DNA of 64,000 bases, from the NCBI GenBank assembly GCA_945889625.1, contig CAMDCE010000007.1, positions 56,038 through 120,037 on the forward strand. The letters are read 5' to 3'. The position numbers and the translations under genes are program-made. This DNA comes from Asaia bogorensis. GTDB lineage: Bacteria; Pseudomonadota; Alphaproteobacteria; Reyranellales; Reyranellaceae. The notes beneath the pieces were generated by a model. That model searched no databases. It was not told the DNA's origin and was given only the letters and a program-made list of their open reading frames with translations. This document shows positions 9,696 through 17,831 of this stretch, in pieces (positions within the stretch are counted from its first letter, which is position 1; each line of letters opens with the position of its first letter).

Positions 9696-10868
9696 CATCA
9701 TGCCCGGCGTCAGCGGCTTGGGCGGGTCTATGATGTTGATCTTGACCGGCATGCGCTGGGTGATCTTGGTGAAGTTGCCGGACGGGTTGGGCGTCGGCAG
9801 CAGCGCGAAGCGCGCCGTCGTGGCGCTGCCGATGCGCGCCACGCGGCCGACGAACTTCTCGCCGGGATAGGCATCGACCGTTACATGCACCGGCTGGCCG
9901 ATCTTCAGCCGGCCGACGTGGGTTTCCTTGATGTTGGCCTCGACCCAGACCTCGTTGGGGTTGTGCAGCAGCAGGATGCGCTGGCCGGCGGCCACATATT
10001 CGCCCGGCAGCACGAAGGTGCGATCGATCACGGCATTTATCGGGCTCTTGATCGTGCGGTCCTCGATGTCGACTTGCTGCTGGTGGAGCTGGGCGGCAAG
10101 GGCGGCGACCTGGTGGGTCAGCGCTTCGATCTGCGCATCGATCACTCCCAGCCTGTCGTGTCCGACCCGCGCCTCGTCGAGACTGCCTTCGGCCTGCTGA
10201 TGTTCCGCCTGGAGCTGCAGGATCTGGATTTCGAGCTTGGCCGCCGCCTGTTGCGCCATCTGGAGCTGACGCTCGTTGACCACGCGACTGGCGAACAGCA
10301 CACGGGCGCGTTCAAGCTCGAGCTTGGCGAAATCGAGATCGGCGCGCAGCGCCGCCAGCGCCTTCTCGCGCACCGTGACGCCCGACGTGCGCGTGCGCAT
10401 GGCGGCATCCGCCGTGTTCTGGTCGAGCTTCCGCTCGGCGCGCAGCCGTGCCCTCTCGACGCGCACACCTTCGATCTGCGCGCGCAAGCCATCGGCCTTG
10501 AGCTTGGCCACGCGATCATCGAGGCGGACCACGACCTGGCCTGCGGTCACGCGCGTGCCCTCAAGCGTCGGCATCTCGACTATCCAGCCCTCGGCCCGGC
10601 TGGAGATGGTCACGATGTCGGCGGTCGCGCGCGCGTCGTATTCGTAGATATGCGTGAAGCGCAGATAGATCTCTCGACCGCCATAGACGAGAGCGACAAG
10701 CAGCACCGCCGCGATCGCCAGGAAGCGCGGGCCCAAGGCAAAGCGTCCGCGACCTATCCGCCACGTCCTGTAGCCCGGCTGGGAGCCGATCGTCGGCTGT
10801 GACGCGGGAAGCGGCGGCGGGGCGGGCGGCGGCGCCTTGGCGATGGGCGGGTTTATCGATTGATCCAA
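9669..10868 (-). CDS. emrA: HlyD/EmrA-family membrane fusion protein of a drug efflux system
   Basis: A 399-residue periplasmic adaptor. A short proline-rich cytoplasmic N-terminus precedes one membrane helix (FLAIAAVLLVALVYGGREIYL). The biotinyl-lipoyl half (ISSRAEGWIVEMPTLEGTRVTAGQVVVRLD) comes next, followed by long heptad-containing helices (ALAALRADLDFAKLELERARVL to about residue 240). The second lipoyl half follows (IKSPINAVIDRTFVLPGEYVAAGQRILLL), and the beta-barrel region ends LTPGMMVEVDIDVR. It bridges the EmrB permease to an outer membrane channel, which is not encoded nearby. The two genes are 23 bp apart and form an operon. Confidence 0.9.
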   Translation of the reverse strand: MDQSINPPIAKAPPPAPPPLPASQPTIGSQPGYRTWRIGRGRFALGPRFLAIAAVLLVALVYGGREIYLRFTHIYEYDARATADIVTISSRAEGWIVEMPTLEGTRVTAGQVVVRLDDRVAKLKADGLRAQIEGVRVERARLRAERKLDQNTADAAMRTRTSGVTVREKALAALRADLDFAKLELERARVLFASRVVNERQLQMAQQAAAKLEIQILQLQAEHQQAEGSLDEARVGHDRLGVIDAQIEALTHQVAALAAQLHQQQVDIEDRTIKSPINAVIDRTFVLPGEYVAAGQRILLLHNPNEVWVEANIKETHVGRLKIGQPVHVTVDAYPGEKFVGRVARIGSATTARFALLPTPNPSGNFTKITQRMPVKINIIDPPKPLTPGMMVEVDIDVR

Positions 10869-10904
10869 GACGCTAGCCCGCGATCACGAATTGCAGCCGA
10901 AAAC

Positions 10905-10920
10905 CCACGGTAAACCGTGG
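10905..10920. promoter_or_regulatory. inverted repeat upstream of emrA, possible operator
   Basis: CCACGGT-AA-ACCGTGG is a perfect 7-bp dyad with a 2-bp centre, 36 bp before the emrA start. Its size and place suit a repressor site, though a small RNA hairpin is equally possible. No regulator gene adjoins it. Confidence 0.35.
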
Positions 10921-11018
10921 CCCGGCCGATCAGACGGATCGCTGCCCAATGTCATCGAAAAAGCATAGAACCGAAACAACCGAGTGACCACAATCTACAC
11001 CCGCGCCGCCCTTCTTGC

Positions 11019-11036
11019 TGCACCGCGTCAGGTGCA
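11019..11036. promoter_or_regulatory. inverted repeat upstream of the monooxygenase trio
   Basis: TGCACC-N6-GGTGCA is a perfect 6-bp dyad about 110 bp before the start at 11148, in a 279-bp intergenic stretch with no gene of its own. It could be an operator; chance occurrence cannot be excluded. Confidence 0.25.
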
Positions 11037-11147
11037 TGCCGCACCCCGACGACCCTTGATTCAGGCTCATTCCCCGGCCAACCGCGGCACCGGGGCGGCA
11101 ATTCACGCCCTTGCAATGAACCCGACCTCCGCGCGAGGTTAGACACG

Positions 11148-12185
11148 ATGACAAAAATGCCCTCGCTGAAGCGTCTTGGCTTCTTCACCCGCCTGCTCGA
11201 CCAGGCCGACGCCGCCGAACGATACCGGCTCGCCACCGCGCAAATCGCCCATGCCGAGCGCTGCGGTCTCGATTCGGCCTGGATCGCCCAGCACCATTTC
11301 CACGAAGGCGAGGGCGGCCTGCCCTCTCCCTTTGTTTTCTTGGCTCAAGTGGCCGCGCGCACCTCGCGCATTCGCCTGGGAACCGGGATCGTCACCCTGC
11401 CGCTGGAACTGCCGGTCCGCGTCGCCGAGGACGCGGCGGTGACCGACCTGATGTCGGGGGGGCGACTTGAGATGGGTGTGGGACCGGGTGGCAATCTCAC
11501 CGCCTTCACCGCGTTTGGCCTCGACAGCAACGACCGCCACACGCTGATGAACCGCAACCTCGAGCTGCTGCGAACAGCCTGGTCGGGCGGCGAACTCCCC
11601 GGCGGCGATCGGCTCTATCCGCTGCCCGTGGGCCTGGTCGACCGGATCTGGCAGGCGACCTTTTCGGTCGACGGTGCCCGGCGCGCCGGCGCCGCCAGCG
11701 ACGGGCTGATGCTGTCGCGCACGCAGCCGCGGTCCCCCGAGGCGCCGAAGGCGGCACTGAGCGACATCCAGGATCCGATGATCGACGCCTACCTCGAGGC
11801 TTTGCCCAAGGGCCGCGAGCCGCGCATCCTGGCCTCGCGCACGATATTCACCGCCGACGACCATAAGGAAGCGATGCGGCTGGCCGAGATCGGCCTCGCT
11901 CGGATGCGGCACCGGCTGGCGGCCACGGGCAATCTGAGCTCGGGCAATCTGGTCGGCGACCTGATCGCCGCCATGGACGTGCATATCGGCACGCCGGACG
12001 AGGTGATCGCCTCGCTACTAGCCGATGCCACGCTGCAGCGCGCGACCGATCTCACCATGCAGGTCCATTCGATCGATCCGCCACATCCCTATATCCTGCG
12101 CTCGATCGAACTGTTCGCGGAGAAAGTGGCGCCGGCACTGGGCTGGACGCCGGCGGCGGAAACGGGAGCACGGCAAGTCGCATGA
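11148..12185 (+). CDS. FMN-dependent luciferase-like monooxygenase (KPN_01858-type)
   Basis: A 345-residue bacterial-luciferase-fold enzyme. The start at 11148 has GAGG 9 nt upstream. Family marks are LGFFTRL at the N-terminus, AERCGLDSAWIAQHHFHEGEGGLPSPFVFLAQVAARTS-type sequence around residues 35-70, then LGTGIVTLPLELPVRVAEDAAV and GRLEMGVGPGG. Such enzymes use reduced FMN and oxygen on an organic substrate. Its gene overlaps the next by ATGA, and the third gene overlaps likewise. This trio is the known arrangement in which the KPN_01858-type monooxygenase accompanies Avi_7170- and Avi_7169-type carboxymuconolactone-decarboxylase-fold proteins (family names recalled, not searched). The substrate is unknown. 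Confidence 0.85.
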   Translation: MTKMPSLKRLGFFTRLLDQADAAERYRLATAQIAHAERCGLDSAWIAQHHFHEGEGGLPSPFVFLAQVAARTSRIRLGTGIVTLPLELPVRVAEDAAVTDLMSGGRLEMGVGPGGNLTAFTAFGLDSNDRHTLMNRNLELLRTAWSGGELPGGDRLYPLPVGLVDRIWQATFSVDGARRAGAASDGLMLSRTQPRSPEAPKAALSDIQDPMIDAYLEALPKGREPRILASRTIFTADDHKEAMRLAEIGLARMRHRLAATGNLSSGNLVGDLIAAMDVHIGTPDEVIASLLADATLQRATDLTMQVHSIDPPHPYILRSIELFAEKVAPALGWTPAAETGARQVA

Positions 12186-12775
12186 CCGACGTAATCGACA
12201 CGCTGGCAGGGATCGCTCCGGGCTCGGCCCTCGACAAGGCGCGCAGCAACCGGTCCGAAGCGCGCAAGCATGCCCAGGCAAGCTACGACTCGCTGTTCGC
12301 GCCCAAGGATTTTGGCGGGGTCAGCGCCCACGAGCGTTTCGCCGTGGCGAGCTTTGTGGCCGGCCTGCACGGCCGGCCCGAGACCGACGCCTATTACGCA
12401 GCCAAACTTGGCGCCGCCGGTGCGTCGGCCAACCTCCGCAAGGCCGTCGCCGCCGAGATTGCCGCCGCCAAGGGCACCGGCCCCTACGGCAGCTACCCCA
12501 AAGGGCCGCTCAGCGTCGAGAACACGGCGGGGCCGATCTACCGCGTCGGCGCCGAGGCACGACGTGCCCTCGGGCCGCGACTCGCATCGGCCTTCGAACA
12601 CACCCACATGCTGGTGTTCCATCCACGCGATGCCGCGCCTCCGTCGCTGCAGGCGATGCTCGATGCCGGCTGGTCGACCACCGACATCGTGGTGCTTTCC
12701 CAGCTTGTTTCCTTCCTGGCCTTCCAGATCCGCGTAGTTTCCGGTCTGCGGGTTTTGAGCGCGAGGCCCGCATGA
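12182..12775 (+). CDS. CMD-fold protein, Avi_7170-like (no catalytic cysteines)
   Basis: A 197-residue, mostly helical protein (DTLAGIAPGSALDKARSNRSEARKHAQASYDSLFAP...). It starts in an ATGA overlap with the monooxygenase and ends in an ATGA overlap with the alkylhydroperoxidase-like gene, so the three are translationally coupled. It contains no cysteine at all, so it cannot perform the CxxC chemistry of AhpD. It may be a degenerate carboxymuconolactone-decarboxylase-fold partner that forms a heteromer with the following protein. Assignment rests on position and overall likeness to the Avi_7170 family. Confidence 0.7.
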   Translation: MTDVIDTLAGIAPGSALDKARSNRSEARKHAQASYDSLFAPKDFGGVSAHERFAVASFVAGLHGRPETDAYYAAKLGAAGASANLRKAVAAEIAAAKGTGPYGSYPKGPLSVENTAGPIYRVGAEARRALGPRLASAFEHTHMLVFHPRDAAPPSLQAMLDAGWSTTDIVVLSQLVSFLAFQIRVVSGLRVLSARPA

Positions 12776-13383
12776 CCGACAAGACCCTGACGCCGCCGCC
12801 GCACACGGAGCCGGTTGTCTTCACCCGCGACCAGCTCGACTGGCTGCCCTGGCTGGAGCCGATGGCGGAAGCGAGCCTGACGGCGCGGCACATGGCCGGC
12901 CTGGTCGATGCGGCGCGCGCCAAGTCACCTTATTTCCGCCTGCTGGTGCGCGATCCCGAAGTGCTGGAGGCGCGCACGCGCACCGACAAGGACATCTTCT
13001 ACAATCCCGAGGCGGGCCTGCCGCGGGCCGAGCGCGAACTGGCCGCCGCCGCAACCTCGCGGCTGAACGGCTGCATCTATTGCGCCTCGGTGCATGCGCG
13101 ATTTGCGGCGATCTATTCCAAGCGGGTCGACGACGTCCAGGCGCTGCTCGACAAGGGAGTCGGCGTCGACCTCGACGCACGCTGGAACGCCATCGTCGCC
13201 GCCTCGGTGGCCTTGACCGCGCTTCCCCTCACCTTCGGGCCCGAGCACATCGACCGCCTGCGCGCCGTGGGACTGGACGAGCTGGCGATCGTCGACGTGA
13301 TCAACGCCGCCTCGTTCTTCAATTGGGCCAACCGGCTGATGCTGTCGCTGGGCGAGCCGGCGGCTCAGGCCACGGCGAGCTGA
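12772..13383 (+). CDS. alkylhydroperoxidase-domain (AhpD-like) protein, Avi_7169-like
   Basis: A 203-residue protein with the AhpD/carboxymuconolactone-decarboxylase core. The catalytic motif NGCIYCASVHA places Cys101, Cys104 and His108 as the peroxidatic/resolving pair and proton relay. It starts at the ATG overlapping the previous stop codon. It may detoxify a peroxide or hydroperoxide made by the coupled flavin monooxygenase, or take part directly in substrate turnover; neither is proven. The last 19 bp overlap the convergent arabinofuranosidase gene. Confidence 0.85.
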   Translation: MTDKTLTPPPHTEPVVFTRDQLDWLPWLEPMAEASLTARHMAGLVDAARAKSPYFRLLVRDPEVLEARTRTDKDIFYNPEAGLPRAERELAAAATSRLNGCIYCASVHARFAAIYSKRVDDVQALLDKGVGVDLDARWNAIVAASVALTALPLTFGPEHIDRLRAVGLDELAIVDVINAASFFNWANRLMLSLGEPAAQATAS

Positions 13384-14912
13384 ATCACGTTCCACGAGGC
13401 CGGCGCGAGCGTGGCTTCCACGCGCCCGCCCGCGATGCGCACGGCCGCGAGCGGCTTGGGCGCGACACGATCCGGATGTTCCTTTGTATTGATCGCCTTG
13501 AGGTCGGCGTCGCAAAGCTGCAGCGCCTGCTTGAGCGCCAGCTTGGAAAAGCCGCCCGCGTTCAGGCGCAGCGGCAACTCCTCGGTGAGGCTGCGGTTGA
13601 GCGCGAAGATCGTGAGGGTGTTGGCCTTGTCGTCGTGCACCACCGCCGATTTCAGGTAAGGCACCGCCGGCAGCGGGAAGAAAGTGTCTTCCGGACCGTT
13701 GGGATCGTTGTAGCGCGCGGCGTATGTCGGGCAGTCGATCTCGGTCCTGAGCACGCGGCCGCGGCCGAGCCGGCTGAAGTGAGCGAAGGGGTGGAAGATC
13801 GTCTGCCGCCACGCCGGCCCGCCGGTCTCGGTCATGATCGGCGCAATGGCGTTCACGAGCTGGGCGAGACAGGCCGCGGTGACGCGGTCGGCGTGATTCA
13901 GGAGCGAGATGCAGGCGCCGCCGAAGGCCAGCGCGTCCTCGACATTGTAGATCTCCTCGAGGATCGGCGGCGCCACCGGCCAGCCCGGCAGCACGCGCGC
14001 CTGGCGATTGCGCCGGGTGCGGTACCACACGTTCCATTCGTCGAAGCTCAGCATGATGCGCTTGGACGAGCGGCGCCGTGCCGCGACGGCGTCGGCGATC
14101 GCCACCACCTCCTCGATGAAACTGTCCATCAGGTCGGGGCTGGCGAGGAAGGCCGCGGTGTCGCCGTTGTAGTTGTTGAGATAGGTGTGCAGCGAGATGT
14201 AGTCGACGTGGTCGAAAGTGTGCTCAAGCACGGTCTCTTCCCAGCGCCCGTAGGTCGGCATGTAGCGACCGGACGAGCCGCAGGCCGCCAGCTCGAGGCC
14301 GCGGTCGACCCATTTCATCACCTTGGCCGCCTCGCAGGCGAGTCGGCCGTATTCCTCGGCCGTCTTGGCCTCGATCTGCCAGTGCCCGTCGAGCTCGTTG
14401 CCCAGGCACCAGAACTTCACGCCGTGCGGCTGGTCCCAGCCGTGCCGGCGGCGCAGCTCGGACAAGGTCGTGCCGCCGGGATGGTTGCAGTATTCGACCA
14501 GGTTGCGGGCGGCGTCGGCGCCCCGCGTGCCGAGATTGACCGCCAGCATCGGCTCGGTGCCGACGATGCGGCACCAGTCGATGAACTCGTTGGTGCCGAA
14601 CTGGTTGGTCTCGGTCGACATCCAGGCGAGGTCGAGGCGGCGCGGCCGTTCCGCCACCGGGCCGACGCCATCTTCCCAATTGTAGCCCGAGACGAAATTA
14701 CCGCCGGGATAGCGGATGACGGTGGGCGCCAGCTCGCGAATCAGGGCCAGCACGTCCTGGCGGAAGCCCTTGGCGTCGGCGGTCGGATGGCCCGGCTCGA
14801 AGATGCCGCCGTAGAGACAGCGGCCGAGATGCTCGACGAAAGAGCCGAACAAGCGCGGATCGGTGGCGCCAATGGCGAAATCGCGGTGAAGGCGGATGTC
14901 GACGTTGCGCAT
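13365..14912 (-). CDS. alpha-L-arabinofuranosidase, glycoside hydrolase family 51
   Basis: A 515-residue protein without a signal peptide, close to the usual GH51 length. The N-terminal (beta/alpha)8 barrel begins IDPRLFGSFVEHLGR-like and carries VIRYPGGNFVSGYNWEDGVGP. The acid/base is Glu173 in CLGNELDG and the nucleophile is Glu292 in SFDEWNVWY. The C-terminal beta sandwich holds the FALNRSL region and ends EATLAPASWNVIQLAVA. It removes terminal L-arabinofuranose from oligosaccharides in the cytoplasm. No sugar transporter or other pentose gene is close, so it seems to stand alone. Confidence 0.93.
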   Translation of the reverse strand: MRNVDIRLHRDFAIGATDPRLFGSFVEHLGRCLYGGIFEPGHPTADAKGFRQDVLALIRELAPTVIRYPGGNFVSGYNWEDGVGPVAERPRRLDLAWMSTETNQFGTNEFIDWCRIVGTEPMLAVNLGTRGADAARNLVEYCNHPGGTTLSELRRRHGWDQPHGVKFWCLGNELDGHWQIEAKTAEEYGRLACEAAKVMKWVDRGLELAACGSSGRYMPTYGRWEETVLEHTFDHVDYISLHTYLNNYNGDTAAFLASPDLMDSFIEEVVAIADAVAARRRSSKRIMLSFDEWNVWYRTRRNRQARVLPGWPVAPPILEEIYNVEDALAFGGACISLLNHADRVTAACLAQLVNAIAPIMTETGGPAWRQTIFHPFAHFSRLGRGRVLRTEIDCPTYAARYNDPNGPEDTFFPLPAVPYLKSAVVHDDKANTLTIFALNRSLTEELPLRLNAGGFSKLALKQALQLCDADLKAINTKEHPDRVAPKPLAAVRIAGGRVEATLAPASWNVIQLAVA

Positions 14913-14933
14913 CTGGCTGGGCTCGCCAACGCC

Positions 14934-16109
14934 TTACAGGAACACCGCTGGTTGGCCGCCCAACAGGATGTGGCCAACCGCTTCGAAGTGGGCGCTGCGC
15001 GACTGGATCTGCTGGCTGAGCGTGTGCATGTCGCGGAAGCGGCGCTCGTAAGGGCTGCCCGGGAAGATGCCGTCGACGCCGGCCGCCTTGTAGACGACGT
15101 CGGCAACCTCGATGGCGGCGTGGATGGCGTTGGTGCAGCCCAGCCGCACACGGGCGCGGTCGGGAATGGCCATGGGGGCTGCTTCGCTGGCGCGTTCGTA
15201 AAAGCCGCCGATGATGTCGAGCAGGTAAGCGCGCGCCGAGCCGAGGCGCGCCTCGTTCCGGGCAACGTCAGCCTGAACGGTCGGACTGTCGGCCATGCGC
15301 GCGAGGTTGCGCGGCGCCTTGGCTTGCGCGAGCTCGATCAGCGCATCGAGCATGGCGCGGGCGATGCCCGACGCCACGGCGGCGACACCCACGGCATAGA
15401 GCCCGGCGTGCGTGAAAGAATACAGCGGGCCGGTCTCGCGGCGCAGCGTCGGATCCTCGCGCTGGCTCGAATAGGCCTCGGGAATGAAGACGTCATCGAA
15501 GGTGTAGGAGTCGGACGCGGTGCCGCGCAGTCCGATCGTGTGCCAGGTGTCGAGCAGCGTCGCCTGCCCGGCGGGACAGAGCAGGATGCGCTGGGCCGGC
15601 CGGCCGTAGCGGTTGAGTCGGAGCGTGCCGCCCTCCTCCTCGACGAAGCCATGCGCGCCCATCCAGTTGGCAGCGCGGCAGCCGCTGGCAAAATCCCAGC
15701 GGCCACTCATGCGGTAGCCGCCGGGGACGGCCTTGGCGCGATGCTGGTTGGGCGGGCCCCAGCTCACGACCGTGTGCGGGTCGCCCCAGATGGTGCGCGC
15801 AATGTCGGCCTCGATATAGGCGCCGACCAGGGCCGAGCTGTTGCCGACGAAGATGTTCCAGGCGGTCGAGGCATCGGCCTTGGCGATCTCCTCGACTGCC
15901 GCCAAGTAGGTCCCGGGCGTCACTTCCTCGCCGCCGACCGAGCGCGGCAGCAACAGGCGGAACAGCCGCGCCTCGTGCAGCGCCGACAGCAGCGCATCGG
16001 GAATGCGACGCGTGCGCTCGATCTCCTCGCCAGCGGCGGCGATCATTGGCCCAAGCGCGCGCGCTTTGGCGACAGGATCGGCGCGTTCGATGCGGTCCAT
16101 GCACCGCAT
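14934..16109 (-). CDS. acyl-CoA-dehydrogenase-fold flavoprotein (DszC/HpaB-like monooxygenase or dehydrogenase)
   Basis: A 391-residue protein of the acyl-CoA dehydrogenase type 2 group. The N-terminal helical domain runs from AADPVAKARALGPMIAAA-like sequence to RLFRLLLPRSVGGEEVTPGTYLAAVEEIAKADASTAW. The middle beta domain has YRMSGRWDFASGCRAANW, and the helical C-terminal domain ends IQSRSAHFEAVGHILLGG. This subgroup includes flavin-dependent hydroxylases supplied with reduced flavin. The usual acyl-CoA dehydrogenase catalytic Glu is not evident. A second in-frame ATG lies at 16100. It is divergent from the Baeyer-Villiger monooxygenase, 72 bp apart, suggesting shared control of an oxidative catabolic route. 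Confidence 0.8.
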   Translation of the reverse strand: MRCMDRIERADPVAKARALGPMIAAAGEEIERTRRIPDALLSALHEARLFRLLLPRSVGGEEVTPGTYLAAVEEIAKADASTAWNIFVGNSSALVGAYIEADIARTIWGDPHTVVSWGPPNQHRAKAVPGGYRMSGRWDFASGCRAANWMGAHGFVEEEGGTLRLNRYGRPAQRILLCPAGQATLLDTWHTIGLRGTASDSYTFDDVFIPEAYSSQREDPTLRRETGPLYSFTHAGLYAVGVAAVASGIARAMLDALIELAQAKAPRNLARMADSPTVQADVARNEARLGSARAYLLDIIGGFYERASEAAPMAIPDRARVRLGCTNAIHAAIEVADVVYKAAGVDGIFPGSPYERRFRDMHTLSQQIQSRSAHFEAVGHILLGGQPAVFL

Positions 16110-16181
16110 TGCGGCTGAGCCGGCGGTTCATGTCAACGCATCTGCCTTGCCAATTTCGCTGACCCGGTCAACGCTGGCACC

Positions 16182-17831
16182 ATGCCTGACGCCTCACACA
16201 ACCCTGTCCTGCGGCAGCTCGACGTCGTCATTGTCGGCGCGGGCCTTGCCGGGCTCTACGCCATCCACCGCCTGCGTGGCCTCGGTCTCGCGGTCCGCGC
16301 CTATGAGGCCGGATCGGGCGTCGGCGGCACCTGGTTCTGGAACCGCTATCCCGGCGCGCGCTGCGACGTCGAGAGTCTGGAATATTCCTACGCCTTCTCC
16401 GACGAGCTGCAGCAGGAGTGGAAGTGGCCAGAGCGCTACGGCAACCAGCCGGAAATTCTGCAGTACATTAACCATGTCGCCGACCGCTTCGATCTCCGCC
16501 GCGACGTCCAGCTCAACACCCGCGTCACGTCGGCTTTGTTCGACTCCAAAGCCGGCGAATGGACGATAAAGACCGACAAGGGGGAAGAGATCCGCGCCCG
16601 CTACTGCATCATGGCGTCGGGCAATCTCTCGACGCCGAGGGTGCCCGACTTCAAGGGCATCGGTGACTTCAAGGGCAAGTGGTACCACTCCGGCCTGTGG
16701 CCGCATGACGGTGTGGATTTCACCGGCCTGCGCGTCGGCGTGGTCGGCACCGGCTCCTCGGGCGTGCAGATGATCCCAATCATCGCGCGGCAGGCCAGGC
16801 ATCTCACCGTCTTCCAGCGCACCGCCAATTTCAGCCTGCCGGCGCGCAACGGGCCGATGGACACCGAGCGCGAGCGCAACCACAAGGCCGAGTATCCGGC
16901 GCGGCGGCGCGCCGCATACGACACGCCCTTCGCCATCGGCGGCTACCCCAAACCCGTCAAATCGGCGCTCGAAGCGTCGCCCGAGGAACGAGATGCCGCC
17001 TACGAGGCCAAATGGCAGGAAGGCGGCAGCATTTCCTACCTCTATGCCTACAACGATCTGCTGGTGAACAAGCAGGCAAACGACACCGCCTCGGAGTTCG
17101 TGCGCAACAAGATCCGCGGCATGGTGAAGGACCAGAGGACAGCCGAACTGCTGGCGCCCAAGGATCATCCGATCGGCACCAAGCGGCTCTGCCTCGATAC
17201 CGGCTACTACGAGACCTACAATCGCGACAACGTCACGCTGGTTGATGTGCGCAGCGATCCGATTCGCGAGGTCACGCCGACGGGCCTGCGCACCGGCAAG
17301 CAGGAATTCGAGCTCGACGCCATCGTCTTCGCCACAGGCTTCGATGCCATGACCGGCGCGCTGCGCGAGATCGACATCCGCACGTCAGCCGGTGCTGCGC
17401 TGGCCGACAAGTGGGACGGCGGACCGCTTACCTATCTTGGCCTGATGGTGGCGGGCTTCCCCAACATGTTCGTGATCACCGGTCCGGGCAGCCCGGGCGT
17501 GAAGACCCAGATGATTGCCTCGATCGAGCAGCACGTCGACTGGATCGCCGGCGCCATCGACCATCTGAACAGGCACCAGCTCGACCGCATCGAGCCGACA
17601 CCCAAGGCCGAGAGCGAGTGGGTGCACCACGTCAACCAGGTGGCCGACGGCACGCTCTATCCGCTGGCCAATTCCTGGTACATGGGCGCCAACATCCCGG
17701 GCAAGCCGCGCGTCTTCATGCCTTATGTCGGCGGCTTCGACCGCTACAAGCGGCGCTGCGACGAGGTCGCGGCCAAAGGCTACGAGGGCTTCACCCTCTC
17801 GCGCAACGAAGCGTCTATCCCAGCACGATAA
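16182..17831 (+). CDS. Baeyer-Villiger monooxygenase (FAD- and NAD(P)H-binding)
   Basis: A 549-residue class B flavoprotein monooxygenase. The FAD-binding GAGLAG (residues 19-24) is followed by GSGVGGTWFWNRYPGARCD. The type-specific fingerprint F-x-G-x3-H-x3-W-P is present at residues 163-174 (FKGKWYHSGLWP). The NAD(P)H Rossmann motif GTGSSG comes next at about 189. DAIVFATGFD is the distal FAD contact. It should insert oxygen next to a ketone to make an ester or lactone, as in the cyclohexanone monooxygenase group. The 3' end overlaps the convergent hyuA gene by 17 bp. Confidence 0.93.
   Translation: MPDASHNPVLRQLDVVIVGAGLAGLYAIHRLRGLGLAVRAYEAGSGVGGTWFWNRYPGARCDVESLEYSYAFSDELQQEWKWPERYGNQPEILQYINHVADRFDLRRDVQLNTRVTSALFDSKAGEWTIKTDKGEEIRARYCIMASGNLSTPRVPDFKGIGDFKGKWYHSGLWPHDGVDFTGLRVGVVGTGSSGVQMIPIIARQARHLTVFQRTANFSLPARNGPMDTERERNHKAEYPARRRAAYDTPFAIGGYPKPVKSALEASPEERDAAYEAKWQEGGSISYLYAYNDLLVNKQANDTASEFVRNKIRGMVKDQRTAELLAPKDHPIGTKRLCLDTGYYETYNRDNVTLVDVRSDPIREVTPTGLRTGKQEFELDAIVFATGFDAMTGALREIDIRTSAGAALADKWDGGPLTYLGLMVAGFPNMFVITGPGSPGVKTQMIASIEQHVDWIAGAIDHLNRHQLDRIEPTPKAESEWVHHVNQVADGTLYPLANSWYMGANIPGKPRVFMPYVGGFDRYKRRCDEVAAKGYEGFTLSRNEASIPAR

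Noticed and set aside
13080..16118. A 1012-codon plus-strand open frame
   Set aside because: High GC keeps the antisense frame open. It covers the arabinofuranosidase and flavoprotein genes, which have clear catalytic motifs on the minus strand, and its own translation is low-complexity Arg/Ala/Gly.
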